64,000 bases of DNA from positions 5,270,001-5,334,000 of the forward strand of contig CP063166.1 of NCBI GenBank assembly GCA_016806145.1, written 5' to 3'. Shown here piece after piece: positions 51,239 to 60,383 of this stretch; position 1 is the first letter of the stretch; every line of letters starts with the position of its first letter. The position numbers were made by a program, and so were the translations under genes. This stretch comes from Variovorax paradoxus. GTDB lineage: Bacteria; Pseudomonadota; Gammaproteobacteria; Burkholderiales; Burkholderiaceae_C. The notes under the pieces are model-generated. The model had not been told where the DNA came from. It saw only the letters and a program-made list of their open reading frames with translations, and searched no databases.

Positions 51239-52701
51239 CGCGAACGCGCGCCTCGGCGGTGCAACACCGCCACCAGCAACGCCGACCCCATCAGATAGAC
51301 CAGCGCCACCCCGAGCCCCGCCGCATAGGCGGCCGCATCGCCCCGCTCGCCGAGCCGCCCGTAGAACAGGATCCCGATCAGCGCCACGCCCAGCGCATTG
51401 CCCGCCTGCTGCATCATCGACAGCACGCCCGAGGCCACGCCCGCATGCTGCGGCGGCAGGCCGGCGAGCACGCTCGAGACCAGGGGCGCCATCACCAGGC
51501 CCAGACCCGCGCCCTGCACCAGCAGCAGCGGCACCATCCAGGCGAGCAGGTGGGCATGGCCTGCGAAGGCGGCGACGTTGAGGTACTGCAGCGCATGGCC
51601 GGCCGCGAGCAGCAGCGCGCCGAGCGCGATCGGCGGCTTGCCGCCGAAGCGGCGCGCGATGCGGGCACCGCCCATCGAGGCGGCGAAGAAGCCGAGCGCC
51701 AGCGCGGTGAAGACCAGGCCCGAGCGCAGCGCGCCGAGCGCGAGGCCCTGCTGCAGGTACAGCGCGAGCACGAAGTACAGCGAGGCATTGCCGACATAGA
51801 AGGCCAGCGTGGTCAGCAGGCCGTTGACGAAGCGCGCATCGGCCATCAGCACCGGCGCCACCAGCGGCGCACCGCCACGCGCGGCGAGCCGGCGCTGCTG
51901 GAAGACGAACAGCAGCGCGAGCGGCAGCGCGGCCGCGAGGCACAGCCAGCTCCACAGCGGCCAGCCCTGCTGCCGCCCCTCGACCAGCGGCAGCACCACC
52001 GCCACCGACGCCGCGGCCGCCAGCAGCATGCCGGCGGGATCGAGCCGGCTCCGGTGGCCCCCATGCGCCAGCGGCGGAATCACGCGCGGCGCCAGCAGCA
52101 GCGCGAGCAGGCCGATCGGCAGGTTGATGAGGAAGCAGCTGCGCCAGCCCAGGCCCCAGAGGTCGGCCTGGATCAGCAGCCCGCCCACGAGCTGGCCCAG
52201 CGTGGCGCCGAGGCCGAGCGTGAGGCCATAGGCGGCGAAGGCGCGGGCGCGGTCCTCGCCGGTGTGGACCAGCCCGATCATCGCGAGCACCTGCGGCTGC
52301 AGCAGCGCACCGGCCAGGCCCTGCAGCACGCGGGCCGCCACCAGCAGCTCGGCAGTGGGCGCCAGGCCGCAGGCGGCCGAGGCCAGCGTGAACAGCAGCA
52401 GGCCGGCCATGAACATGCGGCGGCGCCCGAAGAGGTCGCCGAGCCGCCCGCCGGTGATCAGGCCCGCGGCGGTGGCGAGACCGTAGCCCGCCACCACCAG
52501 TTGCAAGGTGGCGGTGCTCGCGAGCAGTTCGCGCTGCATCGAGGGCAGCGCGACATTGACGATGAAGAAGTCCAGCACCACCAGGAACGTGCCGCTGAGC
52601 ATGACCCACAGGGCCAGCCGCCCGGGCCTGGCCGCGCCCGCGTTCTGGCCGGCCGTGGATGAAAGCGATGCCGCCGGAACGGCGATGTTGGACTGCGTCA
52701 T
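51235..52701 (-). CDS. MFS drug exporter (DHA2 family, 14 helices)
   Basis: A 488-residue transporter of the EmrB/QacA type. Motif A is GGRLGDLFGRRRMFMAGL and the opening TM1 is LSGTFLVVLDFFIVNVALPS; motif C-like GYGLTLGLGATLGQLVGG read as AYGLTLGLGATLGQLVGGLL marks an antiporter. Fourteen helices fit the length. Drug export with proton exchange is likely. Start ATG 52701. Its TAG stop and the HEPN frame's TAG share the CTAG palindrome at 51235-51238. Confidence 0.88.
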   Translation of the reverse strand: MTQSNIAVPAASLSSTAGQNAGAARPGRLALWVMLSGTFLVVLDFFIVNVALPSMQRELLASTATLQLVVAGYGLATAAGLITGGRLGDLFGRRRMFMAGLLLFTLASAACGLAPTAELLVAARVLQGLAGALLQPQVLAMIGLVHTGEDRARAFAAYGLTLGLGATLGQLVGGLLIQADLWGLGWRSCFLINLPIGLLALLLAPRVIPPLAHGGHRSRLDPAGMLLAAAASVAVVLPLVEGRQQGWPLWSWLCLAAALPLALLFVFQQRRLAARGGAPLVAPVLMADARFVNGLLTTLAFYVGNASLYFVLALYLQQGLALGALRSGLVFTALALGFFAASMGGARIARRFGGKPPIALGALLLAAGHALQYLNVAAFAGHAHLLAWMVPLLLVQGAGLGLVMAPLVSSVLAGLPPQHAGVASGVLSMMQQAGNALGVALIGILFYGRLGERGDAAAYAAGLGVALVYLMGSALLVAVLHRRGARSR

Positions 52702-52847
52702 GGTGGGCTCGAGTCTTGGAGGGAGGGCGCGCTGCGGCAATGACCCCGGAGGTCAAGCGATCGGACGCACGAACCCGAGCCCGAGCGCGGCCACGGGGCC
52801 GCCCGCGGCGGCGCCCCGGTGCCAATGGCACGGCGTGAAAGAGCGCC

Positions 52848-53894
52848 TCAGGCCTGCTTGGCCGCGTGCCTGAACTGCGCCATGGCGAAGGCCCAGGCCA
52901 TCCGCGTGGCATCGGGCCCGGCCGCATCGCTGAACATGAGCTTCGACGCACCGCCGCTCCACGCATGCCCCAGCCCCGCGATCTCGCACAGCGAGACCAC
53001 CGTGCGGCCCTTGCGCTTGAAGTCGGTCACGCGCATCGGGCGGCGCTTGCCGCGCTGCACGTCGCGCGCGACGCCGGGCCGCGCGCCCATGGCCGCGGCC
53101 CACACGGCGGCGCTGTTGACGGCATTGCTGGGCACGACCACGGCATCGGCATCGCCGTGCAGCACGAGCATCGGCGGCAGGGTCGCGAGGACCGCCGCGG
53201 CGCCCATCGCCTTGCCGACGGCGGTGACGGGCATCGGCGGCACGTTCTGGCCGCGCATCGCGCCGAGCGCGGTGGCCGACGACTTGGCGGCACCGGGCGC
53301 CACGCCCGAATGCATGACCACGGCGCGAAAGCGCTGCGGATAGCGCGTGGCCAGCAGCGCCGCCATGCTGGCGCCGGCCGAGAGGCCGGCCAGCGCGACG
53401 CGCTCGCGGTCCACCGGGTAGAGCATGCAGGCCTGGTCGACCGCGGCCATCAGCGTCGCGGCCTCGGCATCTGCCTTGCCGGAGCGGCGCTCGTACCAGT
53501 TCCAGCAGCCCTGGGGATGCGCGAGCCGGTCCTGCTCGGGGTAGAGCACCAGGAAGCGCTGGCGCGCCGCCAGCGCGTTCATGCGCGTGCTGGCCGCGAA
53601 GTCGCGCCCGGTCTGGCCGCAGCCGTGCAGCATGACCATGAGCGGCAGCTTCTCGCCGGGCTGCAGATGCAGGTCGGCGGGACGGAACAGGTGATAGCGC
53701 CGCGCGCCGCCGGGACCGATCGCCATGCCGCTGAGCCAGTCGCCCTTGCCGGGCGGCGGCTTGAGCCGCTTGGCCGTCGCGCGCTGCACCTGGCCCGCCA
53801 CGCGCTGGCTGTTGCGCAGCGTGAGCTTCGTGAGCGCCTTCAGGTTGCGCTCGTAGGCGCGGGCGAAGACGGAAGCGGTGGAACGGCGGGCCAT
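52848..53894 (-). CDS. PHB-depolymerase-type esterase (CE1-like, alpha/beta-hydrolase)
   Basis: A 348-residue esterase of the PHB depolymerase/feruloyl esterase group. Oxyanion segment LPLMVMLHGCGQTGRDFAAS, nucleophile Ser172 in ALAGLSAGASMAALLA, Asp in VLHGDADAVVVPSN and His in IAGLGHAWSGGA. The first ~45 residues are basic (MARRSTASVFARAYERN) with no clear signal peptide, suggesting an intracellular or non-classically exported enzyme. Substrates may be polyhydroxybutyrate or ester-linked aromatics. Start ATG 53894. A long antisense-type extension upstream is not coding. 59 bp from the PPK2 gene. Confidence 0.85.
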   Translation of the reverse strand: MARRSTASVFARAYERNLKALTKLTLRNSQRVAGQVQRATAKRLKPPPGKGDWLSGMAIGPGGARRYHLFRPADLHLQPGEKLPLMVMLHGCGQTGRDFAASTRMNALAARQRFLVLYPEQDRLAHPQGCWNWYERRSGKADAEAATLMAAVDQACMLYPVDRERVALAGLSAGASMAALLATRYPQRFRAVVMHSGVAPGAAKSSATALGAMRGQNVPPMPVTAVGKAMGAAAVLATLPPMLVLHGDADAVVVPSNAVNSAAVWAAAMGARPGVARDVQRGKRRPMRVTDFKRKGRTVVSLCEIAGLGHAWSGGASKLMFSDAAGPDATRMAWAFAMAQFRHAAKQA

Positions 53895-53953
53895 GGCGCA
53901 GTGTGACGCATGGCGCCGGGACGGGACAGCGATCGCCCGCTGCCCCGGCGAAG

Positions 53954-54874
53954 TCAGTAGACCTCGGGGACGATCATGCTGGCAGGTACCGGCTGGCGCA
54001 GGTAGTCGGCATGGCGCACGCGGGCCGGCAGTTCCACCGGCGCATGCGGCACCATCTCGTAGGGCAGCTGGCCCAGCAGGTGGCTGATGCAGTTCAGGCG
54101 CGCCTTCTTCTTGTCGACCGCCTGCACCACCCACCACGGGGCCTCGGGGATGTGGGTGCGTTCCAGCATCGTTTCCTTGGCCTTGGTGTATTCCTCCCAG
54201 CGACGGCGGCTCTCGAGGTCCATCGGGCTGAGCTTCCACTGCTTGAGCGGATCGTGGATGCGGCCGAGGAAGCGCATGTGCTGCTCGTCGTCGGTGATGG
54301 AGAACCAGTACTTGATGAGCTTGATGCCCGAGCGCACGAGCATCTTCTCGAACTCGGGCACGGTGCGGAAGAACTCCTCGTACTCGTCGTCGGTGCAGAA
54401 GCCCATCACGCGCTCGACGCCGGCGCGGTTGTACCAGCTGCGGTCGAACAGCACCATCTCGCCGGCGGCCGGCAGGTGCGCCACGTAGCGCTGGAAGTAC
54501 CACTGGGTGCGTTCGCGGTCGTTTGGTGCCGGCAGCGCGGCCACGCGGGCCACGCGCGGGTTCAGCCGCTGGGTGATGCGCTTGATGACGCCGCCCTTGC
54601 CGGCCGCGTCGCGGCCCTCGAACAGGATCACGACCTTCTGCTTGCTGTGCTGGACCCAGTCCTGCAGCTTCACCAGTTCGCCCTGCAGGCGGAACAGCTC
54701 CTTGAAATAGGCCTGGCGGGCGGCCTTGTCGGTGCCGCCCGGCGCGCCGTCGAGGCCGTCGATGTTGCGGTCCTCGATCTCCAGCTCGAGCTCCTCGTCG
54801 TAGCTGTCGATGAGGTCTCGGGCGATGCGCTGCATCAGTTCTTCGTGGTCGGGAAGGGCGCTCGTCGTCGGCAT
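53954..54874 (-). CDS. ppk2: Polyphosphate kinase 2 (PPK2 family)
   Basis: A 306-residue PPK2. Walker A is FEGRDAAGKGGVIKR (residues 85-99), Walker B region VLFDRSWYNRAGVERVMGFC, and the lid segment RRWEEYTKAKETML follows. PPK2 enzymes use polyphosphate to phosphorylate nucleotides (class I: NDP to NTP). Start ATG at 54874; TTG at 54886 is possible but has no ribosome site. It is divergent from a PiT phosphate transporter gene, 157 bp away, suggesting a phosphate/polyphosphate module. No PhoB box can be recognised by eye in the gap. Confidence 0.92.
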   Translation of the reverse strand: MPTTSALPDHEELMQRIARDLIDSYDEELELEIEDRNIDGLDGAPGGTDKAARQAYFKELFRLQGELVKLQDWVQHSKQKVVILFEGRDAAGKGGVIKRITQRLNPRVARVAALPAPNDRERTQWYFQRYVAHLPAAGEMVLFDRSWYNRAGVERVMGFCTDDEYEEFFRTVPEFEKMLVRSGIKLIKYWFSITDDEQHMRFLGRIHDPLKQWKLSPMDLESRRRWEEYTKAKETMLERTHIPEAPWWVVQAVDKKKARLNCISHLLGQLPYEMVPHAPVELPARVRHADYLRQPVPASMIVPEVY

Positions 54875-55031
54875 GGTCAAAGGCAAGAGTGGCGGGATCC
54901 GGGAAAACCATGCTGCATGGGCCAGATGACGCCGGCGTGACGGTTTTGCGGCCGATTCCCGTAGGCCGACACGCCGTTGTCACACGGCGCGAACACCATT
55001 TCTGTCCACTACAACACTCCAGAACGCCCTC

Positions 55032-56672
55032 ATGAACACGCTCGCCGCCCCGAACACGGACCTGCCGGCCGCGCCCGCAGGGTCCGCGGCCCACCGCCCG
55101 AAGCTCGACGCCCGGCCCGGTCCGGTCGCCCTGATCACCTTCGTCGGCCTGCTCGCCGTCGGCCTGCTCTACACGGCCTGGAGCCTGGTGAGCGACGTGT
55201 CGGACTCCGGCGCGCCCATGACCACCTGGGTGCCCTACATCCTGCTGGGCGTGGCGCTGCTGATCGCGCTGGGCTTCGAGTTCGTCAACGGCTTCCACGA
55301 CACCGCCAACGCGGTGGCGACCGTGATCTACACCCACTCGCTGCCGCCGAACTTCGCGGTCGTGTGGTCGGGCTTCTTCAATTTCCTCGGCGTGCTGGTC
55401 TCCAGCGGCGCGGTGGCCTTCGGCATCATCGCGCTGCTGCCGGTGGAGCTGATCCTGCAGGTGGGCTCGGGCGCGGGCTTCGCGATGGTGTTCGCGCTGC
55501 TGATCGCCGCCATCATCTGGAACCTCGGCACCTGGTGGCTGGGGCTGCCGGCCTCCTCCTCGCACACGCTGATCGGCTCGATCATCGGCGTGGGCGTGGC
55601 CAATGCGCTGATGCACGGGCGCGACGGCACCAGCGGCGTGGACTGGGCGCAGGCCACCAAGGTCGGCTATTCGCTCTTGCTGTCGCCGCTGGTGGGCTTC
55701 GGCTGCGCCGCGCTGCTGCTGCTGGCGCTGCGCGCCTTCGTCAAGAACCGCGCGCTCTATGAAGAACCCAAGGGCAGCGAGCCGCCGCCGTGGTGGATCC
55801 GCGGCCTGCTGATCCTGACCTGCACCGGCGTCTCGTTCGCGCACGGTTCCAACGACGGCCAGAAGGGCATGGGCCTGATCATGCTGATCCTGGTGGGCAC
55901 GGTGCCGATGGCCTATGCGCTCAACCGCGCCATGCCGGCCGACCAGACGGTGAAGTTCGTCGCCGTGGCCGAGGTGGCGCAGGGCGCGATGCAGCGCAGC
56001 CTGCCGACCTCGCTGCCCGCGCTGCAGCCGGCGGCCGCGCGCGACTCGCTCGCGACCTACGTGCGCACCCGCGAGTTCAACGACACGGTGGTGCCCGCGC
56101 TGGCCGCGGTCACCGGCAGCATCGCGCAGCAGGTCAGGCAGCACGGCTCGCTGGCCCGCCTGCCGGCCGACGCGGTGGCCAATGTGCGCAACGACATGTA
56201 CCTGGCCTCCGAGGCGATCCGCCACCTGGACAAGAGCGGCGCCGCGCATTTCGATGCCGACACGCAGGCCCGCGTCGGCGCGCTGCGCCAGGAGCTCGAC
56301 GATGCCACCCGCTTCATCCCGCTGTGGGTGAAGGTGGCGGTGGCGATCGCGCTCGGCCTGGGCACCATGATCGGCTGGAAGCGCATCGTGGTGACCGTGG
56401 GCGAGAAGATCGGCAAGACCCACCTGAGCTATGCCCAGGGCGCCTCGGCCGAGGTGGTGGCGATGGTGACCATCGGCGCGGCCGACATGTACGGCCTGCC
56501 GGTCTCGACCACGCACGTGCTGTCCTCGGGCGTGGCGGGCACCATGACCGCGAGCGGCTCGGGGCTGCAGATGTCGACGCTGCGCAACCTCGCGCTGGCC
56601 TGGGTGCTGACGCTGCCGGCGGCGATGCTGCTGTCGGGCGTGCTGTACTGGCTGTTCACGCACCTGTTCTGA
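55032..56672 (+). CDS. pit: PiT family low-affinity inorganic phosphate transporter
   Basis: A 546-residue phosphate permease. Both PiT signatures are visible: FEFVNGFHDTANAVATVIYT in the N-terminal half and VSFAHGSNDGQKGMGLIML in the C-terminal half. The spacing and about 10-12 helices fit. A hydrophilic insert of about 90 residues between them (PALAAVTGSIAQQVRQHGSL read in part) is longer than in E. coli PitA. PiT proteins carry neutral metal-phosphate complexes driven by protons. ATG 55032. Followed 13 nt later by a CorA-like channel gene, so these may be co-transcribed. Confidence 0.92.
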   Translation: MNTLAAPNTDLPAAPAGSAAHRPKLDARPGPVALITFVGLLAVGLLYTAWSLVSDVSDSGAPMTTWVPYILLGVALLIALGFEFVNGFHDTANAVATVIYTHSLPPNFAVVWSGFFNFLGVLVSSGAVAFGIIALLPVELILQVGSGAGFAMVFALLIAAIIWNLGTWWLGLPASSSHTLIGSIIGVGVANALMHGRDGTSGVDWAQATKVGYSLLLSPLVGFGCAALLLLALRAFVKNRALYEEPKGSEPPPWWIRGLLILTCTGVSFAHGSNDGQKGMGLIMLILVGTVPMAYALNRAMPADQTVKFVAVAEVAQGAMQRSLPTSLPALQPAAARDSLATYVRTREFNDTVVPALAAVTGSIAQQVRQHGSLARLPADAVANVRNDMYLASEAIRHLDKSGAAHFDADTQARVGALRQELDDATRFIPLWVKVAVAIALGLGTMIGWKRIVVTVGEKIGKTHLSYAQGASAEVVAMVTIGAADMYGLPVSTTHVLSSGVAGTMTASGSGLQMSTLRNLALAWVLTLPAAMLLSGVLYWLFTHLF

Positions 56673-56685
56673 AGCATCGCGCACC

Positions 56686-57756
56686 TTGCCGGCACTCCAT
56701 GACCTGGCCGCCAATTCGTATGGCGGCGACGAAGCCGGGCTGATCTGCGGCTACCTGTTCGACCCCGGTGCGTCGGGTCCCGACGCCTCACGCGAGATCG
56801 ATTCGAGCCAGGCCGCGGCCTGGCTCGACGCCCTGCCGCCCGACGAGGAACTGGCCGCCGCGCCGTCCGAAGGCGCCTACGCGGGCCCCTATGCGTGGCT
56901 GCACTTCAACCTGAGCCATGCCCAGGCCGAGCGCTGGCTGCAGCGCCATGCGCGGCTGTCGGACACCTTCTACGAGACGCTGCACGACGGCCTGCCCTCC
57001 ACGCGCATCGAGCGCGCCGACGATGCGCTGATCGCGGTCATCAACGACGTGCACTTCGAGTTCAGCTTCGAGCCCTCGGACATCTCGACGCTGTGGATCG
57101 CGGTCGGCGCGCGGCTGGTCGTGACCGCGCGCAGCAAGCCGCTGCGTTCGGTCGACGCGCTGCGCACCGCGGTCAAGGCCGGCGACGCGCCGGGCTCGAG
57201 CACCGAGCTGCTCGAGCACCTGCTGCGCGCGCAGGCCGACGTGCTGGTGAAGATCGTGCGCGGCGTGACCGGCCGCGTCGACCGCATCGAGGACGAACTG
57301 CTGGCCGGCCGGCTCGACCACAAGCGCGCCCGCCTGGGCGTGATGCGCCGGCTGCTGGTGCGGCTGCAGCGGCTGCTGGCGCCCGAGCCGGCGGCGCTGT
57401 TCCGGCTGCTGCAGCGCCCGCCGGGCTGGATGGCCGAGGACGACACGCAGGAGCTGCGCGGCGCGACCGAGGAGTTCTCGGTGGTGCTGCGCGACATGCA
57501 GGCGCTGCAGGAACGCATCAAGCTGCTGCAGGAAGAGATCGCCGCCAACGTCAACGAGGACAACAACCGCAGCCTGTTCGTGCTGACGGTGGTCACGGTG
57601 CTGGCGCTGCCGATCAACATCCTGGCCGGCCTGTTCGGCATGAACGTCGGCGGCATCCCGCTGGCCGAGCACAAGCACGGCTTCTGGATCGTGGTGGCGA
57701 TCGTCGCCACCTTCACCGCGGTGGCCGCCTGGGCCGCTTTCAGGAAGAAGCGCTGA
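56686..57756 (+). CDS. CorA/ZntB-like metal channel (TTG start)
   Basis: A 356-residue member of the CorA family, ZntB branch. It has a long N-terminal cytoplasmic domain, long stalk helix (LRDMQALQERIKLLQEEIAA) and two C-terminal helices ending with the signature FGMNVGGIPL (GMN motif). ZntB imports Zn2+ by proton coupling; CorA carries Mg2+. The GMNVGG form is ZntB-like, so Zn2+ is the better guess. Start is TTG at 56686, as no in-frame ATG exists before the conserved GLICGYLFDPG. 13 nt after pit. Confidence 0.87.
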   Translation: MPALHDLAANSYGGDEAGLICGYLFDPGASGPDASREIDSSQAAAWLDALPPDEELAAAPSEGAYAGPYAWLHFNLSHAQAERWLQRHARLSDTFYETLHDGLPSTRIERADDALIAVINDVHFEFSFEPSDISTLWIAVGARLVVTARSKPLRSVDALRTAVKAGDAPGSSTELLEHLLRAQADVLVKIVRGVTGRVDRIEDELLAGRLDHKRARLGVMRRLLVRLQRLLAPEPAALFRLLQRPPGWMAEDDTQELRGATEEFSVVLRDMQALQERIKLLQEEIAANVNEDNNRSLFVLTVVTVLALPINILAGLFGMNVGGIPLAEHKHGFWIVVAIVATFTAVAAWAAFRKKR

Positions 57757-57778
57757 GCCGCTCCACCGCTGCGGTTAA

Positions 57779-57797
57779 TGCTATTTATCTAGTAGCA
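57779..57797. repeat. Short TGCTA...TAGCA palindrome
   Basis: TGCTATTTATCTAGTAGCA has 5-bp perfect outer arms with a nearly symmetric centre and stands out as AT-rich. It lies 23 bp after the channel-gene stop and 55 bp before the PHP phosphatase start. I recall similar palindromes being dispersed in Acidovorax-type genomes. Confidence 0.45.
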
Positions 57798-57851
57798 AAT
57801 ACGAGCACCCATGCGACCGTGTCGACAGGCCGGAGCGCCTAGAATCGACCG

Positions 57852-58709
57852 GTGTCCTCCATTCTCAATGCCGACCTGCACTGCCACTCCGTGGTGTCCG
57901 ACGGCACACTGACGCCCGAAGAACTCGCCGTGCGCGCCGCCAGCAATGGCGTCGACCTGTGGGCGCTGACCGACCACGACGAGATCGGCGGCCAGCACCG
58001 CGCCGCCGCCGCCGCGCGCGAGAACGGCATGCGCTACCTCACCGGCACCGAGATCTCGGTCACCTTCGCGGGCGAGACCGTGCACATCGTCGGCCTGGGC
58101 TTCGACCCCGACGACGCCGCCATGACCCAGGGCCTGTACGACACCCGCGGCGGCCGCGGCAAGCGCGCGCAGGAAATGTCCGAGGGCCTGGCCAAGGTCG
58201 GCATCCAGGGCGCCTACGAAGGCGCGCTGCGGTTCGTCGGCAACCCCGAGCTGATCTCGCGCACGCACTTCGCGCGCTTCCTGGTCGAGCAGGGCCACTG
58301 CCGCGACACGCCCGAGGTGTTCCGCAAGTACCTCACCGAGGGCAAGCCCGGCTACGTGCCGCACCGCTGGGCCACGCTGAAGGACGCGGTGCACTGGATC
58401 ACCTCGGCCAAGGGCCTGGCCGTGATCGCGCACCCGGGCCGCTACAAGTTCAGCGCCAACGAGGAGTACGCGCTGTTCCTCGAGTTCAAGGCGCATGGCG
58501 GCCAGGCGATCGAGGTCGTCACCGGCAGCCACACCCCGGCCGAATACGTCGAGTACGCCGACAAGGCGCTCGAGTTCGGTTTCGCCGCCTCGCGCGGCAG
58601 CGATTTCCACAGCCCCGACGAGAGCCACTGCGACCTCGGCAAGCTGCCGCCGCTGCACGCTTCGCTCACGCCGGTATGGGAACTGCTCGGCCACCGAATC
58701 CAGACCTAG
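57852..58709 (+). CDS. PHP-domain phosphatase (RNase AM / 3',5'-nucleoside bisphosphate phosphatase-like)
   Basis: A 285-residue PHP phosphoesterase of normal length. The four metal-binding motifs are visible: ADLHCHSVVSDG (HxH), LTDHDEIGG, VIAHPGRY, and ASRGSDFHSPDES. Members (YciV/RnmA type) trim RNA 5' ends or dephosphorylate 3'-phosphoadenosine 5'-phosphate, a sulfur-metabolism by-product. Start GTG 57852, because MSSILNADLHC needs it and the ATG at about 58028 is far inside. First gene of a run with permease, Sua5-like, protease and trpS. A TAGAAT box (57840) is the nearest -10-like signal. Confidence 0.88.
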   Translation: MSSILNADLHCHSVVSDGTLTPEELAVRAASNGVDLWALTDHDEIGGQHRAAAAARENGMRYLTGTEISVTFAGETVHIVGLGFDPDDAAMTQGLYDTRGGRGKRAQEMSEGLAKVGIQGAYEGALRFVGNPELISRTHFARFLVEQGHCRDTPEVFRKYLTEGKPGYVPHRWATLKDAVHWITSAKGLAVIAHPGRYKFSANEEYALFLEFKAHGGQAIEVVTGSHTPAEYVEYADKALEFGFAASRGSDFHSPDESHCDLGKLPPLHASLTPVWELLGHRIQT

Positions 58710-58710
58710 C

Positions 58711-59688
58711 GTGAGCCAGTTGCCCGGGACCGCGACCGAAAGCGCCGCCACCCAGGCGCTGGCCCAGGCCCGCGCCGCGGCCCAGGCCGCCTCCAGCCGC
58801 GAATCCGAACGCATCCTGGCCGGCATCGGCCTCGTGGTGCTGGCCGTGGCCTGCTTCGCCACGCTCGACACCGCCACCAAGATCTCGACCGCGAGCGTGC
58901 CGATCCTCATGGGCGTGTGGTTCCGCTATGCCTTCCAGGCCGTGGCCACCACCGCCGTGCTGCTGCCGCTGCGCGGCACCGCGCTGCTGCGCACCGCCCA
59001 TCCGCGCTACCAGGCGCTGCGCGGGGCGCTGCTGCTGGGCTCGAGCCTGTTCGCCTTCATGAGCCTGCGCTACATGCCGCTGGCCGAGTTCACCTCGATC
59101 GTGCTGATCGCGCCGCTGGTGATCACGCTGCTGGCGGCCACCACGCTCAAGGAGCACGTCTCGCCGCTGCGCTGGACGCTGGTGGCGGGCGGCTTCGCGG
59201 GCACGCTGGTCATCCTGCGGCCCGGCGGCGGCGCCTTCAGCTGGGCCATCCTGCTGCCGATCGGCCTGGTGATGACCAACGCCTGGTTCCAGGTGCTCAC
59301 GAGCAAGCTCGCGCAGACCGAGAACCCGCTGACCATGCACTTCTACACCGGCTGGGTCGGCACCCTGCTGGCCTCGCTGGCGGTGCCCTTCGCCTGGACC
59401 GCGCTGCCCTCGTGGCACTGGTGGGCGCTGCTGTGCCTCATGGGCTTCATGGGCACGGTGGGACACTTCATGCTGATCCTCGCCTACCAGCGCGCGCCGG
59501 CCTCCACCCTCACGCCCTACCTCTATGCGCAGATCGCGTTCGCGATGCTCGGCGGCTGGCTGATGTTCTCCCACGTGCCCGATGTCGTGTCGCTGGTCGG
59601 CATGGCGATGATCGCCGTCTGCGGCGCGGCCGGTGCCTGGCTCACCGTGCGCGAGCGCCGCGTGCCGATCGAACCCGCGGAATCCTGA
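58711..59688 (+). CDS. DMT-superfamily (EamA) permease
   Basis: A 325-residue, ten-helix drug/metabolite transporter of the EamA type. Two internal halves can be seen, each with a characteristic segment: the first around LAVACFATLDTATKISTASV and PLAEFTSIVLIAPLVITLL, the second near YAQIAFAMLGGWLMFSHVPD. N-terminal 45 residues are polar and Ala-rich. Start GTG 58711 (MSQLPGTATES), only one base after the preceding stop, implying co-translation. Substrate unknown: amino acids, aromatic metabolites or nucleobases in relatives. Confidence 0.85.
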   Translation: MSQLPGTATESAATQALAQARAAAQAASSRESERILAGIGLVVLAVACFATLDTATKISTASVPILMGVWFRYAFQAVATTAVLLPLRGTALLRTAHPRYQALRGALLLGSSLFAFMSLRYMPLAEFTSIVLIAPLVITLLAATTLKEHVSPLRWTLVAGGFAGTLVILRPGGGAFSWAILLPIGLVMTNAWFQVLTSKLAQTENPLTMHFYTGWVGTLLASLAVPFAWTALPSWHWWALLCLMGFMGTVGHFMLILAYQRAPASTLTPYLYAQIAFAMLGGWLMFSHVPDVVSLVGMAMIAVCGAAGAWLTVRERRVPIEPAES

Positions 59689-59703
59689 TCAGGAGCGTTT
59701 TTC

Positions 59704-60339
59704 ATGGCCCAGTACTTCGAAGTCCATCCCGACAACCCCCAGCAGCGGCTGCTCAAGCAGGCCGCGGCGCTGCTGCAGCGCGGCGAGATCGTCGCCGTGC
59801 CCACCGACTCCAGCTACGCGCTGGCCTGCCACCTCGACGACAGGGATGCGGTCGACCAGCTGCGCCGCATCCGCCAGGTCGACGACAAGCACCACCTGAC
59901 CCTGATCTGCCGCGACCTCAGCGAGCTCGCGAACTACGCGCGCGTGGACAACAAGCAGTACCGCCTGCTGAAGGCCGCCACGCCCGGCCCCTATACCTTC
60001 CTGCTCGAGGCCACCAAGGAGGTGCCGCGGCGCGTGAGCCATCCGCAGCGCAAGACCATCGGCCTGCGCGTGCCCGACCACAAGGTGCTGCTCGAGCTGC
60101 TGGCGCTGCATGGCGCGCCGCTCTTGGCCACCACGCTGATCGCGCCCGGCGAGACCGAGGCGCTCAACGACGCCGAGGTCATCCGCGAACGCTTCGAGAA
60201 GCAGATCGCGGGCGTGATCGACGCCGGCGCCTGCCCCTCCCAGCCGACCACCGTGGTCGACCTCACGCCCATGGGCAGCGGCGACGATCCGGTGGTGGTG
60301 CGCCAGGGGCGCGGCGCGCTCTCGGTGCTGGGCCTGTGA
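59704..60339 (+). CDS. Sua5/YciO/YrdC family protein
   Basis: A 211-residue protein with the YrdC-like RNA-binding fold. Family segments: GEIVAVPTDSSYALACHLDD, TPGPYTFLLEATKEVP and KTIGLRVPDHKVLLELL. It matches the single-domain YciO type rather than full-length Sua5. Sua5/TsaC make threonylcarbamoyl-AMP for t6A tRNA modification; YciO has weak or unclear activity. ATG 59704 with GGAG at 59691-59694. In a run with the M50 protease and trpS genes, a conserved neighbourhood in related genomes as I recall. Confidence 0.87.
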   Translation: MAQYFEVHPDNPQQRLLKQAAALLQRGEIVAVPTDSSYALACHLDDRDAVDQLRRIRQVDDKHHLTLICRDLSELANYARVDNKQYRLLKAATPGPYTFLLEATKEVPRRVSHPQRKTIGLRVPDHKVLLELLALHGAPLLATTLIAPGETEALNDAEVIRERFEKQIAGVIDAGACPSQPTTVVDLTPMGSGDDPVVVRQGRGALSVLGL

Positions 60340-60383
60340 TGCGGCCTTCGTTTCTCCCTTGTTCCGTCTGACACAATCTCGCA

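Noticed and set aside
52848..56714. Single 1288-residue frame joining esterase, PPK2 region and the PiT antisense
   Set aside because: Only the last 348 residues (the esterase) make sense. The rest reads as antisense of PPK2 in another frame and of pit.
57822..57845. TCGACA / TAGAAT considered as a -35/-10 promoter for the PHP gene
   Set aside because: The spacer would be only 12 bp, too short for a standard promoter.
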